Below are positions 11,466 to 23,179 of a DNA stretch of 64,000 nucleotides, in pieces; the first letter of the stretch is position 1, and the number at the start of each line of letters is the position of its first letter. The stretch is from Acheta domesticus (lineage: Eukaryota; Arthropoda; Insecta; Orthoptera; Gryllidae). The translations under genes were made by a program, and so were the position numbers. Location of the stretch: the NCBI GenBank assembly GCA_031308135.1, contig JAHLJT010009436.1, forward strand, positions 124,299,366 through 124,363,365, given 5' to 3'. Below the pieces are notes generated by a model. It ran no database searches, was not told the origin of the DNA, and saw only the letters and a list, made by a program, of their open reading frames with translations.

Positions 11466-12100
11466 GTACATCTATCTCCGACATGTTTATAGAGGAAACT
11501 GATCTCAAAAGTACATTATTTTTATTTCTAGATCTAGTATAGAGACGATTAAGGTCTTCTACAAATATTGCTTCTGGTCGTAATGATCACTCGTGCTGTA
11601 TTCAAATTAAACAGAATTTCCCTTACACTAACTTTATTCAGTTCACACTTCTGTTAATATAGTTTTGCACTGTAATATAAAAGTGCTATTTTTGTTACCA
11701 ACTACTAAAAGTTGGTTTACATCATGCAAGTATCATACAATTCTCGGACATATTTAATTGTTTTGAAAACAAAGTGGCAGCCCTTTTTATATTTATTATT
11801 ATTATTATTATTAATATTTAATAACATTATATTTTTGTCGTAATAATTAACCGGCAACGTTTCATTAAAGTATTGAGAAGTGTAAAAAATGCGGCTCTAC
11901 GTTCTAGAAACTATTTCAGCTTCAATACAGGACGAAGTTCCGACACAACACTGATTATGACGTAACATATCCCTGTTGAATCTCAAACACGATGACACTG
12001 TCCAACCCACATTCTTATCTATTTACAGTTATTTTTCTTTGCGTTGCATCGAGCCAAGAAAACAACCCAGAGTTCAAATATTCCACTGCTGCACACCACT
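11466..12100. repeat. AT-rich stretch with short (ATT)n at 11793-11813
   Basis: Apart from the trinucleotide tract, nothing is recognised. Confidence 0.55.
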
Positions 12101-12104
12101 CGGG

Positions 12105-12300
12105 AGCGCGTTGGCCGAGTCGGCGCGGCCTCGTGAGCGATTAACTCTCCGCTCTAAACTTCGGCGCGGCCGCACAAACGCGCCGCGGCCGCGCGCCGAC
12201 CGGTGTCGCCGGTTGTTATATAGAGCTGTCATGCGAGGAACTACGAGGGCTGCGCTTCACGCTCCGGCGCTCCCTGGCACTCGCCTTTGCGCGCAGCCCC

Positions 12301-12336
<36 letters not shown>

Positions 12337-12375
12337 AGCAGGTTGCTCCGGAGAGATGGCCGGGCGCCGCCCTCT
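12105..12375. other. GC-rich block ending in (GCC)n
   Basis: CpG-dense block with a trinucleotide tract of about 11 GCC units at 12302-12336. The tract would encode poly-Ala on either strand, with no surrounding domain. A perfect tRNA A-box word, TGGCCGAGTCGG, near 12112-12123 has no B-box partner. Confidence 0.6.
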
Positions 12376-12379
12376 GCCT

Positions 12380-13840
12380 CCTAATACAAACGTCCAATCG
12401 AGTTAATGTAGTTTTTCTCGATGGAGAAAGATAATATATCTCGTATATTGAGGATGTCGGGATCCTACTTAACTTCCAAGTCATTATCGTTTTGTACACA
12501 ATTATTTCGTATTGTATTGAATATCAATTATATAAATTCGAAGTACTACACAAATGGTACTGTTGCTCTTGAGCCAGACAATATATATTCAGTGTTTCAA
12601 AAGGGAATTCGTTATAGAGATAAATTATTTTTTTTATTGAGCTATTGCTGAGCTGTGGTGACATTCCCTAAGCTTCGAAATAAACCATGTGTCAACGCTG
12701 GGAATAATATGACGATACCTTTTTTTGCATGGAATTTATTGGATGAAATGAATTTATTTAGAATTTGAGTTTCTGTACTTCTGCAGCCATTTCCAGATCC
12801 AAGACACGTGTAAGCAGCGGCAATTCCCTTCTTGGAAGATGTCAGTCCCTCCGCACACACTGACCGAGTGTGAGTTGCGGAAAGCAAATGTTAACTGAGA
12901 TGACTCAACTCGACCCTGCTGTTTCTCCTGTAGTGTTCTCATTTCGGAAAGTGCTTAATTAAGATGATGAATGGAATTGTGCATTCAGAATGTGTACATG
13001 ATGTAATAAAAATGCTGTCTTAGTACACAAGCCTTAGGAATTATGTGGAAAAGACGAAAGATAAAAAAGGGAAATGCTTACTGAAAGGAAGATGCTTACT
13101 GAAAGTTATTGATATCAGTATGAGGTATTTGACATTTAACGTATATTTCGAATATGTTAACAGAAAATATAATCCTTTTAAGACGAAATTTGCCATGACA
13201 CTGATGGGAACGAGACCACTGATTCAGAGGTACATGCCCATTGTCATTTTCTGTGGATTCTCCGTTTTCTGATGCAGTATCAGATTATTTTGCATAATAA
13301 AGAATTTAATTAAATGAAACTACCCTTCGTTTCACTTACGAACATTAGATGTGAAATATAAAATATGAAACGTTTAAGGAAGTCTTTGGTAGAAGTAGAA
13401 ACTATAGGAAAAAATACTAAAACATGAACAATCATTTCAAACAAGCTGTTTGGTGTTCGAATTTATCATGAAGGTTCAACGCGGTACAGAAAAGAGCGTA
13501 CAGCATTTCTGAAGTCATCTATCATTAAAAAAAGTGTTATGTCTCAGGAGATTTTGGGGATTCAGGAATGCAGGGATACACGTAAGAAACATTTATATTC
13601 ATTTTAAATCTCGTACCAAGTGAAATAAAGAATTAATATTTATATAATGGTAAAATTTGTTTTGATAAAAATTTGAACAATAACAATTGCCAATTGATAA
13701 TATACTGTCATACCACTTATTTAAATACATACACATATAAATGTAATCATATACTGTAATGTAAAATATCATTCTAATGAATTCAAAGCTTTAATTACCA
13801 GCATTTAGGGTGAGAATATTAACTATATATGTTCAACTTC
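12380..13840. other. AT-rich stretch with one small tandem duplication
   Basis: An 18-bp unit beginning ATGCTTACTGAAAG is tandemly doubled at about 13074-13106. No gene is recognised; the short frames lack motifs. Confidence 0.5.
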
Positions 13841-13844
13841 ATTG

Positions 13845-14220
13845 CCTGGGCCCCGCGGCCTTCAGTTTGGCAGGCGCGCTCCGCGAGTGAGGGAACATGC
13901 GCGCGTGCATGCGGGGGAGCGACAGGTGCGGCCGCAGCTGCAGGTGTTACGACACGGGCCCGCGTGCATGTGCGTGCGCGTGCGCGCTGCCGCACGGCCG
14001 CTTTGCATCTCGTGGGCGCGCTTTGATTCGCCGCCGCCAACACGTGCTCGTTAGTGCGCGGCGCCCAGCCTTAATGAATTGCCGCGCCTAATGCGGAGGG
14101 AGACTGCGGAGCGCCGAGAAAAGAGCGTGCGATGCGCGACCGTGATGTAGTCCCTACAACGGCGATGAGATGTTGGACTGTCACTGCCCACGCTCCAGAG
14201 GTGTCGCACGAGCGTGGTAG
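13845..14220. other. GC-rich block
   Basis: CpG-dense, with alternating purine-pyrimidine words (GCGTGCATGTGCGTGCGCGTGC region at about 13962-13990) prone to Z-form DNA. The overlapping frames on both strands are low complexity. Confidence 0.5.
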
Positions 14221-14224
14221 ATCC

Positions 14225-16715
14225 TCAATGCCGGTTTCGTTGCCTGCTTTGTGTCGGAGAGAAAGGAAACACGGCAGTCCCACGTGGTAGATTTAAACAT
14301 GTAAAGTAGACCGACAATTTTATTGCAAAAGTGTGAGAGACCTCTCGACAGCCTGTTGGAAGATTTATTAGCATTTACACTGAGTTTTGCTCAAGCTTTT
14401 TTAAAAAAAAAATTAGCTTTATAAAATATAGAAAAAAGAATCGAATTCGATCCAGAAATGCGCGATCCAGATTTTATCAGTAAAATCCATTTGGGAGACC
14501 TGCAACAAAAAATATTTATTAAGCAACTAATTTATAATGTTGAAATTTACGCAATAATAAGTATTACAAAACAATGTTAGGAGCGAGAAATTTAGAAAAT
14601 CTAAAGCAAATGTGAGAACTTCAGCTGTCTTGACACATGTGATATCGCGTATTAGGTTGGCAACATATTTGTAACACGTATTGATGTAAATGACCCCAAT
14701 AATTTGTTGCAAGTATAAATCTAATAACTCACACAAGAAAGGTTAGAAGGTCAATCATCCCACAAAAGTTATGAGATGTTCTAATACAAGAGTGCAAAAT
14801 GTTTTGAATTAGATAAAAATAGAATAGAAGAAAGAAATACAAAGAATATTGTTGGCGAGGCTGTTATAACTGCATAAACAAGTTAGTGGACAGGAAAAGG
14901 TTATTTGTAAATTGTTTTAACCACGTCTGTCTGGATACAGGAGGCGAGGGTTACAAGCAATTTTGTACCAAAAACTAGTGGTGCTACAACAGCACACACT
15001 TACTGGCAGTATTTGTAACTTTTTCAATTTTCGAAAATGCAGAAAGTGTAACGAAAATTAGGAGAAAATCTGTAAAATGTTAAGACTTCATGTGAAGTCC
15101 CCCCCCTCAAAAATCAAAATATCCATTGCGGTTGCAGTTAGTCCTCATAGCTCCGGGAATATCAGTTTTGGAGTCTGTTTTCAGTACAAACAAACAGACT
15201 TTTTCCCTTAACCAAATATTCGATATCAGGGATCCACAAAAATGGATTGTGACTACCCAAAGTGTTAGAGGAAGTAATTTATTACGTTTATAAATAAATA
15301 TCAAATTTTCTACATAAAACCCCCTCAATACGAGTTTCTCTGACGCAAAATCGCTATTTCCGATACAGCATTACAATTCATTCTCTTTACTACATAATTA
15401 TGTAGTATGGCGAGAAAGTTAAAGGAATGCAACATAGTATATAATATGTCACTGTAGCGTAATAGACGTGAGCTGGATCATTGAGAAAAGGCATTACGTC
15501 GGTCCCCCTTGTCCTTATTTCCACCCTCACACATTCGCTGGTCTACAAGACGGGGAAATTTGGTGAGGAAATAAATGGTACGTTTTAAATGTAACGTGCC
15601 AAAACCGTCAAATGCTTGATTTAATAAAAGGTGCGGCAGCGCGTTGGATTGTCCGCTAGGATTTATTACTTAAAAATGTACCTTCGGATCTCACATTTTG
15701 TTTAGACATTTTTTATGATAATGGAAGTTTCAAGCAACCTCCGACTTAGAAAATTGTGGTCGTAACAGTATCACGACAATTTCAGCATATAATATTGCCA
15801 ACATGATTGTCACAAGATAATTGAAATTACATGAAAAAGTTTTCTGTCCTGTTTCTAGAATCATTTTCTGGTGTCGCTTTCTCCTCAAAGCAGATGTCTA
15901 TTAACGACTATGTTCCGTCCTGATCCCTTTGAATTCACGTTTCCTTTCTCTTGCACGCTACGTATTCAAGACGGAAGTGTCTTAGAATAATCCTCTTTAC
16001 TCGCTGAACGTTCTGTCGTATCTATTTAGTTAAGTCATCTGACGTACACGAAAACATTACAGCGGTCGTTTAGTTAACACTCCCGTTTTCTAGAATAGCG
16101 GCATGTATTACCTCAGCTTGTTCTGGTAGTCTGCGAGGACTTATCGTACATCGGCATAAGAGGAGACCGGTTTTGCTACATTACGTATCTTTAGTTTTGC
16201 ATGCACTTGTTCATTATTGTTGCCTCATGATCTTCTGGCGGGACTCGGAAGCTGATGACGCACCTGGGGAAAGGAATCCCTGCGAATATCCCTGTTCATT
16301 TGCAATGGATATTGTGTTTTTTTTATTAATATTTACATTTTTATTTATAATATTTACATTAACATTTACATTTACGTGGGAAACTGTTATCTGTCTCAGT
16401 GAAACCGGAAAAAGTTAAATGTGGACGTGTCAGTAGAAAATATTCTTTGTCAAGTAAATGGAAACGTGCTTTTTTAATCTCTTATGTTTTCTCCCTTATG
16501 ATTTCTGGCAATTCTTATTTTGTGATTCTTAATTATAAAGTTCATTACACAATGTAATATAATCAACACATTCGGTGTTAGGCAGTAAATGTTTGAGTTA
16601 CTTTTGTATTATGTGGTTATTATTCGTGAAACGTTTGAAATACAAGCGCAGTCCTAAAAGAACCCGATTCATCGTAAGGGAAGTAGGTAGCAACTGCGTG
16701 CTGTCGTTAGCCGGG
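14225..16715. other. AT-rich stretch, no gene
   Basis: Contains a perfect 20-bp palindrome at 15388-15407, a solitary mariner-end-like TTAGGTTGGCAAC near 14653, a C8 run near 15101 and a degenerate ATTTACATT array at about 16328-16377. None of the short frames carries a recognisable domain. Confidence 0.5.
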
Positions 16716-16719
16716 TGAT

Positions 16720-17530
16720 AGCGCCGGAGGCACGCGTGGAGCGGCGCTGGCTGCGCCGGCCGTGGCCATGGGGGGCGTTTCCGGGGAAGGTACGCGCGAC
16801 CGCCACCGCCGCCGTCGCCGCCGCTACAGGGACACGCCCACCGGGCCGTGAGCGGGAAAGCCCTCGGGGCGTGGGCGTGTGGCGCGCGGGTCCGGGGTTC
16901 GATCTCCGCCAAGGCTGGCGGGCCGGGCCGGCGCCGCGACGCCGCGCCGTTGGCGACCGAGCGGCAGCGGACCATACGGAAGCTGGCGGCGCCGACGGGG
17001 GCGGCCGCGGGTCCGGGAGCGTAGCCGGACCGAAGGGCGCGGAGCGTGGCGCGAGCGCGGGCGAGGGTACGGGCGGGCGGCGTCGCCCGCGGGGTCCGCC
17101 GTTCGGCGCCCAGCTGCGAGGAAAGTGAGCGGCCGAGGCCGCTGGAGGCCGCGCGGGGCGGCGGCGGCGGCGGCGGTGGCGAAGGCGGGGAGAGGGGGCT
17201 GTTGCAATCGGGCCGCAGCCGACGGGGCCCGCGCGGAGAGCAAGCGGTGGGGCCGTCGCCAGTCCCGCGGCCGCTGACGCTCTGGACGGACGCGAGTGTC
17301 TCGGTCCGTCGCTGCGCCGCCCGCTGCCGCCGCTGGAACCCTCGGCGCTGCCGTCGTCGCCCCGCCCCTGCCCCGCCCAGCTTCTTCGTGCTCAGACACA
17401 CCGCTTGACGACCTGCAGCTCGCGGACACCTGCCGCTGCTATCAAGGTGGGTGCTCCCCCTCACGACAGGTGCGGGGAGACGGCCTGCCGCTCCGCTCCG
17501 CGCCGCGCTCAGCCGTGTGCGCAGAGTACG
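16720..17530. promoter_or_regulatory. Large CpG island-like block with donor-like exit
   Basis: About 800 bp of CpG-dense DNA with many CGGCGG and GCCGCC runs. At its right edge ATCAAGGTGGGT (about 17441-17452) matches a 5' splice donor on the plus strand, so the block could be a CpG promoter with a first exon. The 329-codon minus frame and four plus frames overlap and are all Arg/Pro/Ala-rich, so no protein is called. GGGTTCGATCTCC near 16887-16900 is B-box-like, but no A box was found. Confidence 0.4.
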
Positions 17531-17534
17531 ACGT

Positions 17535-18765
17535 GTACCGTTAACTTTACGACTCACGTTCTCTGTCATTGTGTGCCGGGGACACAAACGTGTAGTTAAC
17601 TAAATTGACGCCAAGAAGGTCCCCCGTGTGAGCAGGCGCCCGCGATCTCATCTACGATACACACAGCTGGCGTATCGTAAAGTGGTCGTATTTCCTAATT
17701 GACTTATAAGTTTGTGATAATCGTTTGTCATCTTAGGACTACCTTTCATTATGTTTTATTATTACGTGCAGCCGTCAGTGCTAAGCATTACCCCTCAACA
17801 AGATCGGTTCTATTTTGTACTTGTCAAAAATTTAAGTTTTTTGGAACTTGGGCAGACCCTGGAGAATTATTTTGCTAAAATATGTGAATACACGCATGTG
17901 TATTTGTCAACTGTCTTTCGTACATGAGTGATTTCAACTGCGTCATTGTGGGAGTCACTTCTCTAAGTTGGGTGATCAGAGCGCCCAGGAGAAACGCGAA
18001 TTACACAATGTGAAGGCAGCCAGTGAGACAGCGGACGAACGATCGGGAATCGCCTGTGCGAGCAAATAGGCGCCAGGTCGCGCATTTTCCATGCAATCTG
18101 TCAGCTCTCTTTCGCTCGCTGCATCTTCGAAGGCGGCGTGAAATGCAACTGACAGGCATCTTCCGTTCTTCTCTTGAGAGTTCGTCACGCTCTCTAATGC
18201 AGAGAGGTTAATTGGTGAGTCGATAGCGGAGTACACAGTTATTTTTTGTCGAATAATGCGGGACGAAATACTCGGTCTTTGCCGAGTCCATTCACTTCAG
18301 AGTACACATTTCCTTAAATTTGGTCGCTAATTTTCATAATTTGCGGCTGGACAATGTGCATTTAACTGTGTAGAGATTCTGTTTCCATAGTAATATGGGA
18401 AAGATATGTACAATACGATGACACAACGAATGTAATATTACTCATGGTTCTTGTTGGAAAGGAAGCTGAATAAGCACAAGTCAGAATGTTATACTCCTCC
18501 TTCATAACGGAATTAGTTTTAAAATCGAATGTTTTAAAATTAAACGATTTTATTAAATTTGTGATTTTAAATGGAATATAAAGACCTTTTTTTTACTGAA
18601 GTACTAATTTAAAATATAGCCCTTATAAATTACAGTTCTGAGTCTCATGAACAATATGCGAGACAGGGGAGCAATGTTAAAGCATGTTTAACGTTCGCTA
18701 TCAATGGATCGATGTATCATTACCTCTCAACCAATATGATCTCACGAATAGTATACGGCCATCGT
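17535..18765. other. AT-rich stretch with a weak GC patch, nothing recognised
   Basis: A modest GC patch at about 17970-18210 carries short frames on both strands only. Confidence 0.5.
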
Positions 18766-18769
18766 ATCC

Positions 18770-19260
18770 TACCTTACGAGAGCTGATCCCCAAAGCTGAT
18801 TCGCTGCTGCATTGCTATCGCGCTCGTGTGTGTGAGCTGAAGCCGATGCGTCTGGGAATGCGTCGCAGAACCAGAAATGAAGGCGCTCCCCCCTCCGGAG
18901 ATGCGGTCGTTTCCGCGCCACCGGTGCCGCGGGCGTTGCCAAAATATATACCGCCCACCTCCCACCCCCGCCCCCGCGTGCTCGCATGGGTACGGTAACA
19001 CCGCCAGCAGCAGCGACGTTCCGACGAAAAAATATCGCAACCGACTTGACGTGCCTTCGCCACCCTCTTGGGAAATTTATGGGCGTCAGGGGACGCGTGC
19101 TCGTTCAGGAAAGAGCGCCGCCGAGCCCTTATCGCGAGGTCGGCATCGGCGGGCCCAGCGCGTGCCCACATGCGTGCGTGCGTGCCGAACGCGTGCGGAG
19201 AGCGCGACTGGCAGCCCGTCCCGGATATGAACGTTGGAGAGAACGCCCGACGTCGAAAAC
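18770..19260. other. GC-rich block
   Basis: CpG-dense with an AT word, AAAATATATACC, at about 18940-18951 between two GC halves. Frames in at least six overlapping registers are composition-driven. It ends in an A-rich run at about 19290-19302. Confidence 0.5.
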
Positions 19261-19264
19261 AGAC

Positions 19265-19960
19265 TCGTTAAATGGTGGCGACATGCGGGATAAAAAAAAA
19301 AAATAAGCGAGAAGTATCGCTGGGCTTGTTGCTCACTGAATTCTTCTGAGTTCCCTCGTAAAGGTTCAATGTTTGGCCAGTCGGCTGTGGAGTCTTTTCA
19401 CTTCCCCATCATCTTGCCTACAGAGCTGATTGAAAAATAGTTTGGGGGGTGAAAGCGACGGCTTTGCGTGACAATGTGTCAACAGGCGAGCTCTTGAGAG
19501 TTTTTTTCAACGGATAGTTACTGTTCGAAATTTCTCGCACCGAATTACCAATCCTAAATAATAGTTTTTTAAAGAGACTGGGGGCTAAATTTTACATTAT
19601 CAGAGAACAATTTCTTGAGGGGTGGATAAATCAATTCTGTGACATATTAGATGATGGGGACTTCCATATAATCTAATGTTGTTTTTTTTATGTATCGTGT
19701 GAAAGAAAGTCGATTCCGTTTATAATTTTTGTGTCATGTGTAATGGTACGCCAGTTTAAAACACTTCTAACGCATTGGCATCATTCATCTGTTTATTATA
19801 TTTGTTTAAAAAATTACCGAAATAATTGCTACTTTTAACATTAGCTACAATATGCAACTCGATGGTTGGAAACTCCGCTGCGTGAGCCAAGAGAACTCAA
19901 AATTTTATAAAACCCAATAATACACGAGTGCATTGCTGGGAGAGTGAAACGCCGACACGC
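19265..19960. other. AT-rich stretch, nothing recognised
   Basis: No supported feature. Confidence 0.55.
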
Positions 19961-19964
19961 CAAG

Positions 19965-20310
19965 TGGGCCTCGTGTTAATACTGCTGCTACGCGCGGTCC
20001 ACGAGTCTTGCACCGTGGAGCGGGAGGGCGAGCCGTGTGCATCGAGTTTGGAGTTCATGCGGCTTTGCACGGCTGCCGAGACCCGGAGCAAATTAACTCG
20101 GAAACGGGCGCGCGGGGAGGGAGGGCGGGCGAGCGAACCGGCGGGCGAGCCAGGCGGCATTTCTGGATTCCCCGCGGTCATCGATCGGTCTTTAATTTGT
20201 GGGCGGGGCGATTGATCTTTCACTCCGCTGTGCGCTCGTTTGTTCCGCCGGCGCTGTGCGTCGAGGCGGCGGCGGCGGCGGCTGCAAACTAGCGGTCGTC
20301 GCGTTCGCAG
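19965..20310. other. GC-rich block with short (GGC)n
   Basis: CpG-dense. CTTTAATTTGTGGGCGGGGCG (about 20190-20210) joins an AT homeodomain-like word to a GGGCGGGG Sp1/KLF-type box, and ATTGATC follows. A short GGC tract lies at about 20267-20283. Confidence 0.5.
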
Positions 20311-20314
20311 AGGC

Positions 20315-22195
20315 GAAATGGGGCTGAAATGAATGTAATCACTGAACTATCACGAATGGGTGACTCTGTGAGTGCGTTTACGACGCAGGCGCTCATTCGC
20401 GATTTAACATGCAGCTGCGCTGGCCGAATGGGTTGACATTTTTGCTGTGGCGGGTTGGTGATTCGTATATTTGATGTTGTTTTAGACTCGTAAAATCGCC
20501 CTTGTATGTTATATACGTATTCATGCAATTGGCGTTTTGCGAAATTGAGGACAGCAATGAACTCGTCAATTGACTGTAGAGGTGCTCCGATTGTGTTTCA
20601 AGCCTGTCTGAGTTACTGACGTGATGTGGTAAGTGATGGTCTCAACGGAATTTCCGTGCATTGTAAAACAATTGATAAAACCTCGTAAAAATTAAAAAAA
20701 GGAACATGTCATCGGATAAAAGTGATGTTTTATTTAGTGGCATACAGGAATATAATGAGGAAACTATTCCAATCAAACTAATTTGCAGTCACTGCATTGC
20801 GGAAGTTTGAAACTTGGATTAAGTATTTTCATTTGCCCTGATGAACTCTTTAATACTTTTATAGGTGTGGAAATAATTTGTCTTTCACCTGAATGTCCGT
20901 GCACTTGTCCTCTCAAATTTAATTGCCGTAATTCTTATACTCATATTTCCAGAAAGAAAATATATATTGCAAGACAATATTGTCTGCAGTCTTTTATGAC
21001 GCTGTAGATAGCTCTTCTTTGACTGCACTTGTGGAATTGGCCCCCAGTACGAATGACGATAAGAAATCTCTCTAAACCATATATGTTCAGCCAACAACTT
21101 TACAGCGCAAACACAAACAGCGTTTACGCATACTAACACGATTGCACTTGTTACGGCATTTCTCCAGGCGACGTTGCCAGAATAAAGAGACTTCACTGCC
21201 CCAGTGCCCTAGAGCACCGGAGCTTCATCGCCTGAAAGCGCCTAAATACCCGTTGCGCACAGGGAAAGTGGGTCCTGCGACTGCGCCCAGTTTTGGTTAA
21301 CGTATCTACTGGAATTCCTCTAAAGTTTCTGACTCTACAAGTACACCCCTGTTAATTTCACAAGTCATGCCAAATATACAAATGGGATGATGACAGTAAC
21401 GAGTTAATGACGTAATGAACATCACAGTCAGAAATCTGTTTTCTCTAATCATTTCATCGTAACTGTTGTTATTAAGCTCCACCAGGAATGAGAGATAGTT
21501 TGGTTTCTGTACTGAAAGTGGTAGAAACTGAGTGGAAATGGAGACAGCATCTATAAACACGCATAAGTATATGTAAAACTATGCCAAAATCCTCTCAATT
21601 TGGGTGGCATTGAAGGACTCATTGAAGGGATTATAAACCGACTTATGTGCAGCGAGCTTCGAAGTACTCTGGAAATGAAATTACATTGCCTGGAAACGCG
21701 CACCTGCCGGTCTGCATTCTTTATATTGTCTACATTGTATTGCTCCGGCACTCGTCAGTAATGATTGGAGGAGCCCATAGAGATGCGTGTAATGAGAGTA
21801 GCAAGTCTCCTTCCGATTCCTATCGTTGACGAATACGTGAACAAACGCTTGCTCATGAAGTAAGATAAATTTTGCTGCATTGCTGCTTCCACTTTCGAAA
21901 AACCACGTTCTCTGCACGGTCTGAATGTTATCGTGCTGAAAGTGTCTCATATGGTCATGCAAAATGTTCTGAACCCAAAATTTACTTTTAATTTGGGCAA
22001 ATACAGATCTGAAAAAATCTGCAGCCCGAAAAGAAAAACAAGATTAAATAAGATGAAATGAAAACGAGGTAATTCAGAATTCATATAATTTGTCGATTTG
22101 CGAAGCAAAAATATTAATAAATCAATCAAACAATGAAATTGGGTTGCAAAGTGGGTCATTTATGTTGTAGCAATACGATTTCGATTTGTCCTCTC
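20315..22195. other. AT-rich stretch, no gene supported
   Basis: Minus frames at 20885-21196 and 21681-21962 are about 100 residues but show no domain, signal peptide with cleavage site or splice-site support. They are left uncalled. Confidence 0.45.
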
Positions 22196-22199
22196 CTTT

Positions 22200-22469
22200 G
22201 CAATGCGTGACGTCTGGAACGCTGGGGCCTCGCGCCGCCCCGGGTCAAGGTCCGGATGAGGAGAGCGAGCGGCGGTCGCACTTCCTTTCCGCGCGCCGCT
22301 TCGCCCCGCGCCGCGTCTCGTCGCGTCGTCGCAGCGCATTCCAACGGCCGCTGCGCAGCCCATCGCTTCTGCGAAAGGGACCTTCCTTCGTTCGATTGTA
22401 AATACTCGATGCTTTCGTCGAAATTTCGTGCCACGTGACCTAGTACGTGATGTCGCTCGCCAGGTGAGA
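22200..22469 (+). promoter_or_regulatory. CpG-rich block followed by a strong splice donor
   Basis: The CpG-dense block at 22200-22420 is followed by CAGGTGAGA at 22461-22469, an excellent 5' splice donor on the plus strand. That arrangement suits a CpG promoter with a noncoding first exon. A plus-strand transcript running on from here would be antisense to the candidate gene at 22907-23176. Transcription is not shown by sequence alone. Confidence 0.35.
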
Positions 22470-22906
22470 GCAACTTTCGGCGACGAGAAGTGAATGCGTT
22501 GGTTTACGGGAAGAACGGAAAGTGAAGGAAAAATTTGTTAAGAGGCTGTCGTCTGTATTTTTGGTACTGATTTAATCTACTCTTATTCAGTTTCTTCATG
22601 GTGTTGTGTTTTTTTATTCATTCTAGAATATTCGATAATAAAAAAGTACTGTGTAGGCTGAGTCGGGCTGAATATGTACATAGTTACTCCCCGCTTGTGT
22701 ATCATACTTCTGCATCTTATTCTTCACGTGCTTTTGACTGTTTCATCGCCATTTCGACATTTCATTGAAACACAATATGTCTAAATAAACAAGAATAGTT
22801 CATCCATCCACTGTTTTTGTAGTAAGAGAAATTGTGCCCGTTCGTTATGGCCGTCATTCGACTGTTTGCGCCGCGAAATATTTAGGATGGAACGTGCGAA
22901 CGGGAG

Positions 22907-23176
22907 TTATAAATCACGCGGGACACGGTGATACGTGACGTAATGACCTTTACTCGTTTCGTTGTACAGCCTAGTATATACAGGACAGACCAGCTGTTTC
23001 AGGAATCCATCGGTAGGACCCTCGGAGTAAGTGAAAGGACAACAGTCGTTAATGGACTGTATTGTGTTATCGGTTAGTAGTGGCTTACGCTCTGATTCGG
23101 GGAAAACATTCCTGTTATTTGCGTCAATGATGTTTGTCATCCCGAGGATGGTGAAAAGCGCCAAAAGTTTGGACAT
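22907..23176 (-). CDS. Candidate secreted cysteine-containing small protein, unidentified
   Basis: This is the only frame in the window that reads like a real protein. It has 89 codons on the minus strand, starting in a good insect context (AAAATGT). Residues 1-19 form a signal-peptide-like start (hydrophobic LLALFTILGM, then a small-residue DA cleavage region), giving a secreted product. A basic pair, RK, follows near residues 30-31. Three cysteines (a CC pair at about 45-46 and one at about 64) and an N-glycosylation sequon, NET, at about 73-75 are visible. Composition is mixed, not low complexity. A minus-strand AATAAA signal lies at 22613-22618, about 290 bp past the stop. A donor-like GTAAAG near the end of the frame means the 3' part may instead be intronic. 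The odd cysteine number suggests a dimer or a missing exon. I do not recognise the family; a cystine-knot ligand or neuropeptide-type precursor exon is only a guess. Confidence 0.4.
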   Translation of the reverse strand: MSKLLALFTILGMTNIIDANNRNVFPESERKPLLTDNTIQSINDCCPFTYSEGPTDGFLKQLVCPVYTRLYNETSKGHYVTYHRVPRDL

Positions 23177-23179
23177 TTT

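Noticed and set aside
12112..12160. tRNA gene suggested by a perfect A box
   Set aside because: No B box at any suitable distance downstream.
14653..14666. Mariner element end (TTAGGTTGGCAAC)
   Set aside because: No inverted partner or TA-flanked counterpart was seen nearby.
16598..17587. 329-codon minus-strand frame
   Set aside because: Low complexity, lies over a CpG-dense block with long open frames on the opposite strand, and shows no recognisable domain.
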